From assembly GCF_014199335.1 (NCBI RefSeq), contig NZ_JACIJI010000002.1, forward strand, positions 62,001-126,000: a DNA stretch of 64,000 nt, written 5' to 3'. Positions 30,308 to 40,286 of the stretch are shown in pieces. This stretch comes from Stakelama sediminis. Its GTDB lineage: Bacteria > Pseudomonadota > Alphaproteobacteria > Sphingomonadales > Sphingomonadaceae. The position numbers and the translations under genes were made by a program. Numbering within the stretch: the first letter of the stretch is position 1; every line of letters begins with the position of its first letter. The notes below the pieces were generated by a model that was not told where the DNA came from, ran no database searches, and worked only from the letters and a program-made list of their open reading frames with translations.

Positions 30308-31670
30308 AGGAAAAAGCCGCTCCAACGGCGTCCAGCTTGGCGCATACCTTCTCTCGATGGAAGTCAACGAGGAGGTCCGCGTGCTGGATATATCCGGCAT
30401 GGCGACCGATGATTTGACCCAAGCCCTGATCGAAATGCAGGAGATCACCGACCGAGGGCAGCGGGGGGTCAAAGGGCTATATCACGCCGTCATCTCTCCC
30501 CAACCGGGATATGCGTTGAACGAGGAGCAATGGCTTTATGCGGCTGATGTTCTGGCGAAGCAGCTTAAGCTGCATGAGCAGCCGCGTGCCATCGTCCTGC
30601 ATGAAAAAGCAGATGGGCAGGGCGGCACACGCACCCATGCCCATATCGTGTTCCAGCGAACCGACAAGGAACGGCTCATCCTCGTTCCCGATAGCTGGAA
30701 CTATATCGCCCATGAAAGGGCGGCCCGTCACCTTGAGCAGAAATTCGGTCATGAGCTGGTTCCGGGAAAGCACGTCGAGCCGAAAGAGCAATCCCGCGAT
30801 AAGCAGACTGCCCCAGATCACGAGCGCCATCAGGAGGCGCGTTCCGGCCTCACCAAGGAAGAGCGGATTGCACAGGTCACGGAGCTATTCCGTCAGTCTG
30901 ACGGAGCCAAGGGTTTTGCGGCGTCGCTTGCGCACGCCGGCTACACCTTGGCGGTTGGCGACCGCCGCGATTTTGTCATTCTCGACAAATCCGGGCAGGT
31001 TTACGCGCTACCCCGCTGCATTGAGGGTGTCCGCACCAAAGAGCTGCGGAAATTCATGGAGCCGCTGAACGCGGGCGAGTTGCCCAACGTCGAGCAGGCC
31101 AAGCAGCTCGTCCACGATGCGCGTAGCTCTGAACAGGCGCGCAATGCGCAAAAGGACAAGGTCAAGACCGAATTTGAAAAGGCCGTGCAGCAGCCGGAAA
31201 CCGCGCAGCGTGCCGAACAGAAGGTGGAAAAACCCGCCAACGGGACCAAGGAATTTGAGCGGGTCGCTCAAAACGCACCATCGCAAGCGGCTGATCGCGT
31301 CCGAGGAAAGGCCAAGCGCGACATGACAGAGGCCGCATCGGAAAATGCTGTGCAGCGCTATGCGCGCTCGCTCGCCACGCGATTGGGCAAAACCCGCCAT
31401 GTGGCGCGTTCCGTCAAAGAGCGACTTGGCACGCTCTTTGGCCCCATGGCTGCGCGCCTGTCAGAGGGGATTGCCCGTATCCGCTCGCGTGTCGGAAAGG
31501 GCAAAGCCGGGGCGCGTGGCGTTTCCTTCGCACCGATGCAGGAAACCAAATCTGAAAACCGCGCTGTGTTCAATCGCGCCGCCAAGGCGTTGGACCAAGT
31601 GCGGAAGGAAAACGCCGCATCGACGGAACGCTCCGCCTCAGACAAGAAGGGGCCAAGCCATGACCGATGA
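30297..31670 (+). CDS. relaxase / mobilization nuclease
   Basis: Nicks oriT and pilots the transferred strand. The 457-residue protein has an N-terminal relaxase domain (about 1-180) with the metal-binding histidines in IVLHEKADGQGGTRTHAHIV (His102, His114, His116). The C-terminal half is basic and rich in Lys, Ala and Gln, likely a flexible translocation region. MobA/VirD2-like relaxases are the nearest group. It overlaps mobC and the next gene by 11 bases each. Confidence 0.87.
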   Translation: MIVKGKSRSNGVQLGAYLLSMEVNEEVRVLDISGMATDDLTQALIEMQEITDRGQRGVKGLYHAVISPQPGYALNEEQWLYAADVLAKQLKLHEQPRAIVLHEKADGQGGTRTHAHIVFQRTDKERLILVPDSWNYIAHERAARHLEQKFGHELVPGKHVEPKEQSRDKQTAPDHERHQEARSGLTKEERIAQVTELFRQSDGAKGFAASLAHAGYTLAVGDRRDFVILDKSGQVYALPRCIEGVRTKELRKFMEPLNAGELPNVEQAKQLVHDARSSEQARNAQKDKVKTEFEKAVQQPETAQRAEQKVEKPANGTKEFERVAQNAPSQAADRVRGKAKRDMTEAASENAVQRYARSLATRLGKTRHVARSVKERLGTLFGPMAARLSEGIARIRSRVGKGKAGARGVSFAPMQETKSENRAVFNRAAKALDQVRKENAASTERSASDKKGPSHDR

Positions 31671-32013
31671 TTTCCTGCACCCAACGCCGGAGTATGACGC
31701 AGCGGATTGGGAGCAACGGCAATACGCCGATGGCGACGGTCAGCCGTTGGAAGTGACCCTCGAACGCTTTTATTGGCTGCATCTGGATTGGTATGACGAA
31801 AAGGGCTTCCTGTTCAGCGAGGGGGGCTTGAGCAAAATGGTCGTGCGACTCGAACGCGACCGAGGGCCGGAATCGTTGGATGACGCGCTTAGGATGTTTG
31901 TCGATCACTGGATGATTCCGACAGCGGTTCGTTCAGGCTTCCCGCCTTTCGATCAGTTGGACGAGGAAGCCCGCCTCGAAATGACCCGCGATGCGGAGAT
32001 TTTTTCAGACTGA
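31660..32013 (+). CDS. hypothetical protein downstream of relaxase
   Basis: A 117-residue acidic protein (MTDDFLHPTPEYDAADWEQR). Its start overlaps the relaxase stop, so it belongs to the mob operon. It is rich in Trp, Asp and Glu; no domain is recognised. It may be a transfer accessory. Confidence 0.62.
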   Translation: MTDDFLHPTPEYDAADWEQRQYADGDGQPLEVTLERFYWLHLDWYDEKGFLFSEGGLSKMVVRLERDRGPESLDDALRMFVDHWMIPTAVRSGFPPFDQLDEEARLEMTRDAEIFSD

Positions 32014-32175
32014 CGGGAAGCGTCAAACCACAGGTCCTGATGGCTTTGCAGCTTCATGCCGCTTGGCGCGATGCAGCCCATAGGGCATCCCTTGGGAACG
32101 GGCTGTGAATGAATCGCGAGATTTCCTCAGCAAGTAATTGAGAACATTCATCGAACGGGGTATCGTTTTCGCGCT

Positions 32176-32829
32176 ATGAATCTAATTAAATCCAAGAAGC
32201 GCGTTGCCGATCACGGGGAAGTGTTCACCCCGCCATGGCTGGTGGAGAAAATGCTCGATCTCGTTCAGGGCGAGACGGAGCGGATTGATGCACGCTTTTT
32301 GGAGCCAGCGTGCGGCAGCGGAAATTTCCTTGTTCCGATCTTGCAGCGCAAGCTCGCCGCCGTGGAGGTCAAATTTGGCAAGTCTGATTTCGAGAAGCGG
32401 CACTATGCTCTTGCTGGCCTAATGTGTTGCTATGGCATTGAGCTGCTGGACGACAACATAGCCGAATGCCGCGCTAATATGTTGGAGGTGTTTGCCGAGT
32501 ATCTTGGCTTGAACGAGGCAAGTGACCTTTATCGCGCAGCCTCGTTCGTTCTGTCGCTCAATCTCATTCACGGTGACGCGATGACAATGCGCGACACTGA
32601 CGGCTCGCCCATCGCCGTGGTCGAATGGGGTTACTTAGGCAAAGGCAAGTTCCAACGCCGAGATTTTCGGCTGGACGTTCTTACTGGCATGGCGAGCTTT
32701 AGTGCGGAAGGTTCATTATTTGCTAGCCTTGGGAAGCACGAGATTTTTACACCCACCCGTGTCTATTCACCAGTGACGGTGAATGAATTGGCGCAATTCG
32801 CCAACGGTGAGACTGGGGAGGCGGCATGA
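32176..32829 (+). CDS. N6-adenine methyltransferase-like subunit (motifs I-III)
   Basis: A 217-residue protein with GEVFTPPWLVEKMLDLV, SAM-binding motif I FLEPACGSGNFLVPIL, an acidic motif II in YGIELLDDNIAECR, and NLIHGDAM. No NPPY/DPPY motif IV is present, so it cannot be a complete amino-methyltransferase alone. The next gene, overlapping by four bases, carries NPPY. It is the first gene of the restriction-like cassette, 162 bases after the mob operon. Confidence 0.82.
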   Translation: MNLIKSKKRVADHGEVFTPPWLVEKMLDLVQGETERIDARFLEPACGSGNFLVPILQRKLAAVEVKFGKSDFEKRHYALAGLMCCYGIELLDDNIAECRANMLEVFAEYLGLNEASDLYRAASFVLSLNLIHGDAMTMRDTDGSPIAVVEWGYLGKGKFQRRDFRLDVLTGMASFSAEGSLFASLGKHEIFTPTRVYSPVTVNELAQFANGETGEAA

Positions 32830-34406
32830 TCGACCAAGCGGGATTTTCGTTGCGGGGTCGGAACCCCGATGTTTTGACCTGCATTGCAAATCTTTCCAAC
32901 GATGAGGTTTTTACACCGCCAGAGTTCGCAAACAGAATGCTGGATACGTTGGCTGAGACTTGGGCTGCTCGGCACGAAGGTGCAATCATCTGGGCAGACC
33001 CATCGGCAAAATTCCTTGATCCCTTCACGAAGTCAGGAGTGTTCCTTCGCGAGATCACAAAGCGATTGATCGCGGGTTTGGCTGATGAAATTCCAGACCT
33101 ACAAGAGAGGGTTGACCACATCCTGATAAATCAGGTCTTTGGTATTGGCATTACCAGACTCACAAGCCTGTTGGCTCGACGCAGCCTTTATTGCTCGAAA
33201 CATGCAAACGGAGAACATTCCGTAGCGCAAAACCTTGAGAGCGATGAAGGAAATATTTGGTTTGAGCGCACAGAGCATAGTTGGGAAAATGCCAAATGTT
33301 CGTTTTGCGGCGCGCCTCGTGCGCTTTTTGATCGAGAAGATCAGCTTGAAAATTATGCCTATGCATTCATACACACCAACCAAATAAAAGCTCGAATTGG
33401 CGAGCTGTTCGGAGCAGATATGCAGTTTGACGTCATCATTGGAAATCCACCATATCAAATGACTGGTGGTGCGGGTGGAACTAGTGACTCTTCGATTTAT
33501 CATCTGTTCGTGCAGCAGGCTTTCAATCTGGAGCCACGCTTTGTCAGTATGGTTGTGCCATCGCGCTGGATGGCAGGTGGGCGCGGCTTGGATGAGTTTC
33601 GAGCCGAGATGCTGAACAGCGGTCATATCCGCAGTTTGACTGACTTCCCAGACTCTAGCACTGCCTTTCCCGGCGTTCAGATCAAGGGTGGAATTTGCTA
33701 TTTCCTGTGGGACCGCGATCACGAAGGTAGTTGCGAAGTTACGCGAATTGCGGAGGGTGTCGAGTATATCCAAAAAGGTAGAATGCTCGGCGAATTTGAT
33801 GTTTTCATCCGTGACGAACGCGCTCTTGGTATTTTGCGCAAAGTGATTGCGAAGAAAGAGCCTTCTATTCTTGATCTAATTTCTGGCGACACCCCTTTTG
33901 GTATTGCTACGAACTTCCGAGATTGGGATGAAAAGCCGCGTGCAGGCAAAATCCCTCTGCACTTGATAAACAAGAGTAAACGATCTGTTGGTTATATGGA
34001 CCGCGCAGGTGTTCGGAAGAATGTCACTGCCTTAGACGTTTGGAAAGTCTTGGTTCCCAAAGCCTATGGCGCTGGGGAGTCTTTCCCTCACCAAATCTTA
34101 GGCAAAGAGATTGTTGCCCCGCCTCCATCGGCTTGCACACAAACTTATCTCGTGGTTTCACCCTTCGCCTCCGAGCGGGAAGCTCAAAGTTTCGCCAGCT
34201 ACTATCGCACTCGACTTTTCCGTTTCCTTGTGTCGCTTCGCAAGATCACGCAGGACGCATTGCGCTCGACCTACTCGTGGGTTCCCGCACAATCATGGGA
34301 TACGACTTGGACAGACGAATTGCTCTACGACAAATACGGCATCACTGACGAAGAGATTGCATTCATCGACAGCATGATTCGTCCGATGGCGGGTGGCAAT
34401 GATTAA
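32826..34406 (+). CDS. Eco57I-like methyltransferase subunit (NPPY)
   Basis: A 526-residue protein with EVFTPPEFANRMLDTLAE near residue 27, a degenerate motif I (FLDPFTKSGVFLREI), a zinc-ribbon-like CSKHANG...CSFCGAP pair, motif IV FDVIIGNPPYQMTGG near residue 200, and VPSRWMAGGRGLDEFR plus GGICYFLWDRD in the target-recognition half. It matches the Eco57I-type restriction-modification methylase family. It is coupled to the motif I-III gene upstream and to the helicase gene downstream (8-base overlap). Confidence 0.88.
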   Translation: MIDQAGFSLRGRNPDVLTCIANLSNDEVFTPPEFANRMLDTLAETWAARHEGAIIWADPSAKFLDPFTKSGVFLREITKRLIAGLADEIPDLQERVDHILINQVFGIGITRLTSLLARRSLYCSKHANGEHSVAQNLESDEGNIWFERTEHSWENAKCSFCGAPRALFDREDQLENYAYAFIHTNQIKARIGELFGADMQFDVIIGNPPYQMTGGAGGTSDSSIYHLFVQQAFNLEPRFVSMVVPSRWMAGGRGLDEFRAEMLNSGHIRSLTDFPDSSTAFPGVQIKGGICYFLWDRDHEGSCEVTRIAEGVEYIQKGRMLGEFDVFIRDERALGILRKVIAKKEPSILDLISGDTPFGIATNFRDWDEKPRAGKIPLHLINKSKRSVGYMDRAGVRKNVTALDVWKVLVPKAYGAGESFPHQILGKEIVAPPPSACTQTYLVVSPFASEREAQSFASYYRTRLFRFLVSLRKITQDALRSTYSWVPAQSWDTTWTDELLYDKYGITDEEIAFIDSMIRPMAGGND

Positions 34407-36945
34407 GCCCACCATCGAGCAAATTCTCACGCCGAAGCCCGAAGCTCGCCCGCGAATATACGCTTACGCGATTGCGGACGATGCGCACGCTGGGATGCTC
34501 AAGGTCGGACAGACTGCCCGCGACGTAAAGCAGCGCATTGCCGAGCAGCTTAAGACCGCTGCGATCACCAATTATACCATTGAGCTGGACGAATGCGCAG
34601 AACGTGATGACGGGGGCATCATCACCGATCATGCTGTGCGTGATGCGCTCAAGCGCAAAGGATTTGCCAATTCCCAGCTCGAATGGATGGAATGCTCCGT
34701 CGCGGACGTGAAAACGGTCCTTGCAGAGCTTCGCACGGGGCAGATTTTCACAGGCACGCACCACGAGGATTTTCCCCCGCGTGACGAGCAGGCGCGTGCC
34801 GTTCAGCAGACCTACGACTACTATCAATCCCGCTGGCAGGAAGACGACAAGGCCGTTCCGCGCTTTCTTTGGAACGCGAAAATGCGTTTTGGAAAGACCT
34901 TCACCAGCTACCAGCTTGCCAAGAAGCTGGACGCAAAGCGGGTTTTGGTCCTGACTTTCAAGCCCGCTGTTGAAGATGCATGGCAGTCGGACCTTGAAAA
35001 TCACGTCGATTTCGACGGCTGGCGCTACCTGTCGCGGAATGCCGGGGGCGACCCTCGCGACGTTTCCGCCGATACGCCGCTGGTATATTTTGGCTCATTC
35101 CAAGACCTTCTAGGCCGCGACAAGGCGGGCAATATCAAGCCGCGCAATGAGTGGATTCATACTATCAACTGGGATTTGGTCGTGTTTGACGAATACCATT
35201 TCGGCGCATGGCGTGACACGGCGAAGGAGCTTTTCGAGGGCGAAGATGCGGCAGTCGCCAAGAAGGAGGAAAGCCTCGAATATGCGTCCGATCTTGAGAA
35301 TGTGAACGAGGATTTGGGCGTTCTCTCCGAAAGCGAAACCGAGTTTCTCCCGATCACGACGCGAGCCTACCTTTACCTGTCCGGCACGCCTTTCAAGGCG
35401 CTCGCCACAGGCGAGTTTATCGAAGAGCAGATTTTCAACTGGACCTACACCGACGAGCAAAGGGCAAAGGCCGAGTTTGCAGCAAAGAACCCCGGCAAAC
35501 GAAATCCATACGGCGCGCTTCCGCAAATGCGCTTGCTTACTTACCAGATGCCCGATGAGCTTCTGGCTATCGCCAGTGCGGGGGAGTTTGATGAGTTCGA
35601 TCTCAACGCATTCTTCGCGGCGACCGGCACGGAAGACGCGGCAGAGTTCAAGCACAAGACCGATGTGCAAAAATGGTTGGACATTATCCGGGGCGGATAT
35701 GCCCAGCAGACCGTTGAGAGCCTGAAAACAGGAACACGCCCGCCTTTCCCCTATTCCGATGTGCGGCTGCTACCCTATCTCCAACATTCGTTCTGGTTCT
35801 TGCCGAATGTCGCGGCCTGCCATGCGATGGCGAACCTGCTTGCCGAAAAGCACAACGTCTTTTGGCACGACTACAAGGTGATCGTCTCGGCTGGTGCGAC
35901 AGCAGGCATCGGCTTGGAAGCCTTGCCGCCAGTTCGCAAGGCGGTTGGCAGCGGGTTCGACACCAAGACCATCACTCTATCGTGCGGCAAGCTGACCACT
36001 GGCGTGACGGTCGCGCAGTGGTCGTCCATCCTTATGCTGCGCAACCTGAAATCCCCTGAAACATACTTTCAGGCGGCGTTCCGCGTGCAATCGCCGTGGT
36101 CGATCAAGAATCCGAACGGCGACAATCCCAACGAGGAAGAAATCCTCAAGCCCGTCTGTTTCGTGTTCGATTTTGCACCGACGCGGGCGCTTCGTCAGTT
36201 GTCGGAATATGGGATTGGCCTCTCCCCCGGCGAGCCGAACCCGGAAAATGCGGTGCGCGAGCTAGTCTCGTTCCTACCCGTTCTCGCCTATGATGGTGCG
36301 AACATGACGCAGATCGACGCGGGCGGCGTTCTCGACATTGCGATGGCAGGGACTTCCGCGACGCTGCTCGCTCGCAAATGGGAGTCCGCATTGCTTGTCA
36401 ACGTGGACAACGACACGTTGCGCCGCGTTCTCGACAATGAGGAAGCGATGGCGGCAGTTGGGCGTATCGAGGGGTGGCGCGCACTAGGTGACAACGTCAT
36501 CGAAACCATCATTAACAAGAGCGAGGCGGTCAAAGACCTCAAGAACAAGGCCAAGGAGAAAGGCGGCGAGCTGACAGCCAAAGAGAAGAAGGAGCTGACT
36601 GACGAGGAAAAGGAATACAAATCCAAGCGGAAGCTCGTTCAGGAGAAGCTGATAAAATTCGCCACGCGCATCCCGGCCTTCATGTATCTGACTGATTTTC
36701 GCGAGAACACCTTGCAGGACGTTATCACGAAATTGGAGCCTGACCTGTTCCACGCGGTGACAGGCCTAACCGTTGCCGATTTCCACCTTCTCGTGCGGCT
36801 CAAGGTTTTCAACACCGAGCGAATGAACGAAGCGGTCTTTGCTTTCCGCCGCTACGAGGACGCATCGCTCCGATACACTGGCATCGAAAGCCATGATGGC
36901 CTGACCCATTACGGCCTCTACGATACGGTCGTCGCCAAGGAATAA
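34399..36945 (+). CDS. GIY-YIG/DEAD-helicase restriction-type protein
   Basis: An 848-residue protein, likely the restriction or translocating subunit of the cassette. The N-terminal 115 residues carry a GIY-YIG/T5orf172-like domain (RIYAYAIADDAHAGMLKVGQ, then ARDVKQRIAEQ). An SF2 helicase core follows with Walker A-like AKMRFGKTF (160-168), Walker B DEYH (264-267), LSGTPFKAL, and late motifs VTVAQWSSILMLRNLKSPET with QAAFRVQSPW. A Lys/Glu-rich helix precedes the C-terminus. The ATG at 34399 overlaps the methyltransferase stop. Confidence 0.88.
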   Translation: MIKPTIEQILTPKPEARPRIYAYAIADDAHAGMLKVGQTARDVKQRIAEQLKTAAITNYTIELDECAERDDGGIITDHAVRDALKRKGFANSQLEWMECSVADVKTVLAELRTGQIFTGTHHEDFPPRDEQARAVQQTYDYYQSRWQEDDKAVPRFLWNAKMRFGKTFTSYQLAKKLDAKRVLVLTFKPAVEDAWQSDLENHVDFDGWRYLSRNAGGDPRDVSADTPLVYFGSFQDLLGRDKAGNIKPRNEWIHTINWDLVVFDEYHFGAWRDTAKELFEGEDAAVAKKEESLEYASDLENVNEDLGVLSESETEFLPITTRAYLYLSGTPFKALATGEFIEEQIFNWTYTDEQRAKAEFAAKNPGKRNPYGALPQMRLLTYQMPDELLAIASAGEFDEFDLNAFFAATGTEDAAEFKHKTDVQKWLDIIRGGYAQQTVESLKTGTRPPFPYSDVRLLPYLQHSFWFLPNVAACHAMANLLAEKHNVFWHDYKVIVSAGATAGIGLEALPPVRKAVGSGFDTKTITLSCGKLTTGVTVAQWSSILMLRNLKSPETYFQAAFRVQSPWSIKNPNGDNPNEEEILKPVCFVFDFAPTRALRQLSEYGIGLSPGEPNPENAVRELVSFLPVLAYDGANMTQIDAGGVLDIAMAGTSATLLARKWESALLVNVDNDTLRRVLDNEEAMAAVGRIEGWRALGDNVIETIINKSEAVKDLKNKAKEKGGELTAKEKKELTDEEKEYKSKRKLVQEKLIKFATRIPAFMYLTDFRENTLQDVITKLEPDLFHAVTGLTVADFHLLVRLKVFNTERMNEAVFAFRRYEDASLRYTGIESHDGLTHYGLYDTVVAKE

Positions 36946-36994
36946 CTCGGCGCGAAAGCTAGACGAATCCGCAACTCTGTACTATTTATGTTCT

Positions 36995-39900
36995 ATGCCG
37001 CAAAACCTCAATCAGCCCGACGGCGAAAGGCCTGCACGTAAGCACCCCACACCTTCGGAATATATGCGCAAATTGCGTCCCGAATTGTATTCGGACACAG
37101 AAACTCGTGTCATCTACAGCGTTGATGCCCCGACGTTAGATTATTTCCTAGAGTCGCTGACATCTCGGAATGAAACCCATGAATTTGAGGTTTTTTGTCG
37201 AAAACTATGCGAGCGCGTGATTTGCCCTCATCTTCGTCCCAACTCCGGCCCAGACGGAGGCGGTGATGGTAAGACAGATACAGAAACAATCGTAGTCGCC
37301 GCTGAAGTCGCGAATTTGAGCTATTCTGGTGAGCCAAACGGTAGTGAGCGCTGGGGCTTCGCATTCAGCGCAAAGCAAAAATGGCAGGATAAGGTCCGCT
37401 CTGACGTCAAAGGGATTGCAGAGACTGGTCGCCAATATGACCGAGTCTATTGCGTAACCAGCCGCTATGCCAAAGCGAAAACTCGCGCTGACCTAGAGCA
37501 GAAGCTAGCCGACGAATACGGTTTTGCAGTGACCATCCTCGACCGATCATGGATCATTGACCAGATAGTAAACAACGATCGTGCCGATCTCGCCTTTCAC
37601 TATCTGGGAATTGGTCAAGAAAACAATGACCCCCTTCGCTTGGGGTCAACCGATTATTCGCGGTCGAGGGAACTCGACGAGATCGAGAAAAATTTGGCAG
37701 ACCCTGATGCTTACGCGGGAATTGAGCGGCAGCAGGTGACTGAAGCGTTAGTCGCCGCGAAATTATCGCGCAACCTTGAACGTCCGAGAATTGAGACTGA
37801 TGGGCGATTTGCTCGCGCCGTGCGTTTGGCCGAGCAGGATGGTGATTATCGACAAGAGCTTTCTGCCAAGTACGAAGCCATCTGGACAGCCTATTGGTAC
37901 TTCGATGATCTTCCATACCTACTTTCCAAATATGACGAATTTGAGGAATTGGCGCTTCAATCCTCGCATATGCGTAACATGGAGCTGCTAACCAACATCT
38001 TGCAGCTTCTTTTCAATAGTGTTCTCTTGGACCACGCTTCCCGCGAAGATTGCCGCTTGGATGAGCGCGCCGAAAAGGTGCGTGCAGCGTTGCAGTCAAT
38101 GGCAGAAGAGCGTGACCGTCCAAACAACAGCTTGGAAGCACAAAGTTCCCTTCTGTTGCTACGACTCAACTACGTGATGGTCGACGGCGATACGTCAGAT
38201 TTGCAAGAAATCTGGAAGGGCTATGGGGATATACTCGACCAAGCGGAGGGACTAGGCGAATTTCCAGCTGAACGCCTCGCTCGTCTCATCGAGATGGCGG
38301 GCAATGTCGCAGGCAATGACAGCGAATATAACGCTCTTGTCGAGAAGCTCGCGGACTTTATCGGCAAACGGGAAAGTGAGGGGCGGTCCGGCGTCATCCT
38401 TCTCAACCGTGCAAACAAGCTCGATCTGGACAGTCACTTTGACATCATCCGGCTTGCTGGCCGCGCTACGACGCGACTGACCAAGAAGGAGTACACTGCC
38501 GAGCTAGCACGGGCATTGCAGCTACTTACTATCGCATATCGCAAAGCGGATTTGCTATGGGCTGCGCGTGCGAGCTGCATTTTTGTCGCCGCCGCACTCA
38601 TAATCGAGGGTGAAGAAGATGGGCAGATTCCCGTCAGCTTCGTACCAACCATGAAGATTCTGGCATGGATTTCTTTGGAACTCGGGCACCTTCCTGACAC
38701 AATTTATTCTCTTCAAATGTTGAACGCGAGCTTGGCAACTCTGCCGCTCAGTGACCAGTCAAAGGAGAAGTTGAGCAAAGATATTCAGGAGCTAGACATC
38801 GCACTAGGTTCTATCCTTCTGAATGCTTCCGACGCCGATTTGGCGCGACTTGAAAATCTCCCTGATCTTCTTGAGGCTCTTGGCCTTATGACGGCGCGAA
38901 TGAGTCTGCTTTATGTCCTCGGTCACGAGGACACACTTTTGTCAGATGGCAGCGTCCCTGAATCGGAGTCAATCGAGTCCCTTCGCGACATGATGAGCGT
39001 CGTGGCGAGCCAGCCTGTAGCGAGGCAGGCAGCGGCAAAGTTCATCTTCAACGATCCTCCCGAAATGATCGCTACCAACGTCATGGGCATAGCTGTTAGG
39101 ATTGATGTTTCAATCGCAGATGAAGTGTCCATGCAGGTCGGTGAACTCGTCGCTGCGTCGCTTGAAGCCTTTTTTGCGACTGCTCTTCAACAGGATATAA
39201 TTCCTCATACCGAGGAATTTACCATTCGGGTGTCAGTCAGCGAACAAATCGACGAACCGACCTTCGAGATTTCCAAATTGTCGTCGATAGGGGAACTCGT
39301 ATGGCCTGCCAGCTTGGAACTTCATGCATACTCCAACCAAGCGATAGGGCGCGAAATACTGATGGAAGTCGCGGTAAAGACGCTCTCGCGGAACTTCATC
39401 CTTGATGATCTTTCTGGCTTCGCCGAAGCCCTATTTGCCGACGACGGCGTGCAGGAACGCATGGCGATGGTCTTAGCTGTTGGAAATAGTTACCATCGGT
39501 TCACCGATAAGCATCTGGCCCGGTTGGACGACTGGAGCGAACATATGCGCACTAAGTATGAGTGTCGTATCCGGCCAAAAATCAAAATCATACAGTTCGA
39601 GGACAAGCCTGATGATAGCGTACCCCGCGAACCGAGGGAGGTGAAATATGAGCGTCCGATTGTCGACAGCCACAAGCAAATTAAGGTTCACTCTGTCATA
39701 GATGTTCATGCTTGGGACCAAGCAAAGTGGCGAGGCGCCGGGTACATGCGGTTCGATCCCGAATATCCCCCTGTTATGGCTTTGTTGTTTGAGAATGAAG
39801 AGGCGGCACGCGCTATTTTTGCTCGCTGGCATGAGCGCGTTGGTCCAGCAGATCGCGAAAATGAAATTCGTGTCGCGATCATCCGCAGCCATGATGCGAG

Positions 39901-40249
39901 CAACCCTTCACATTACATCATACAGATTGCTTCTGCGCCTCCTAACCTCGATGCAATGGTTCCCGGTCAATCGTTCGTTTTGGCTAGTCGATGTTTGGAA
40001 AACACGCCTGACAACGATGTGAACCTCACTCGCTTTCTTCGCGATTACCAAACGATGGGGGCCTACTATCTCGCAGCAGGTGTTCTCCAAGGTGGGGTTG
40101 AGAACGAACCTAAATGGCTTGAAGGCATGATTCTAAAAGGCCACCTTTCTGTGAAGCGTGCCGCTGACATTCAGCCTATGGATGTCGAAATGACTGCGCT
40201 CCGCTCCGTACTTGGGGACAACGCTGCGCCGGACGGCGCTGCCGCGTAA
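36995..40249 (+). CDS. Mrr-like nuclease-domain protein with long helical body
   Basis: A 1084-residue protein. The N-terminal 200 residues look like a PD-(D/E)XK/Mrr-type nuclease: GPDGGGDGKTD (85-95), GFAFSAKQKW (121-130, Lys127), TSRYAKAKTRADLEQKLADE, and VTILDRSWIIDQIV. Residues 210 to about 650 look like alpha-helical repeats. The C-terminal 400 residues have no recognised fold. No Walker motifs were seen, so it is not a STAND ATPase. It lies 49 bases after the helicase gene in the same orientation. A defence effector role is inferred. Confidence 0.75.
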   Translation: MPQNLNQPDGERPARKHPTPSEYMRKLRPELYSDTETRVIYSVDAPTLDYFLESLTSRNETHEFEVFCRKLCERVICPHLRPNSGPDGGGDGKTDTETIVVAAEVANLSYSGEPNGSERWGFAFSAKQKWQDKVRSDVKGIAETGRQYDRVYCVTSRYAKAKTRADLEQKLADEYGFAVTILDRSWIIDQIVNNDRADLAFHYLGIGQENNDPLRLGSTDYSRSRELDEIEKNLADPDAYAGIERQQVTEALVAAKLSRNLERPRIETDGRFARAVRLAEQDGDYRQELSAKYEAIWTAYWYFDDLPYLLSKYDEFEELALQSSHMRNMELLTNILQLLFNSVLLDHASREDCRLDERAEKVRAALQSMAEERDRPNNSLEAQSSLLLLRLNYVMVDGDTSDLQEIWKGYGDILDQAEGLGEFPAERLARLIEMAGNVAGNDSEYNALVEKLADFIGKRESEGRSGVILLNRANKLDLDSHFDIIRLAGRATTRLTKKEYTAELARALQLLTIAYRKADLLWAARASCIFVAAALIIEGEEDGQIPVSFVPTMKILAWISLELGHLPDTIYSLQMLNASLATLPLSDQSKEKLSKDIQELDIALGSILLNASDADLARLENLPDLLEALGLMTARMSLLYVLGHEDTLLSDGSVPESESIESLRDMMSVVASQPVARQAAAKFIFNDPPEMIATNVMGIAVRIDVSIADEVSMQVGELVAASLEAFFATALQQDIIPHTEEFTIRVSVSEQIDEPTFEISKLSSIGELVWPASLELHAYSNQAIGREILMEVAVKTLSRNFILDDLSGFAEALFADDGVQERMAMVLAVGNSYHRFTDKHLARLDDWSEHMRTKYECRIRPKIKIIQFEDKPDDSVPREPREVKYERPIVDSHKQIKVHSVIDVHAWDQAKWRGAGYMRFDPEYPPVMALLFENEEAARAIFARWHERVGPADRENEIRVAIIRSHDASNPSHYIIQIASAPPNLDAMVPGQSFVLASRCLENTPDNDVNLTRFLRDYQTMGAYYLAAGVLQGGVENEPKWLEGMILKGHLSVKRAADIQPMDVEMTALRSVLGDNAAPDGAAA

Positions 40250-40286
40250 GATGCTATCAGACAGCGGTGTTTCATGTAAGCTCATT

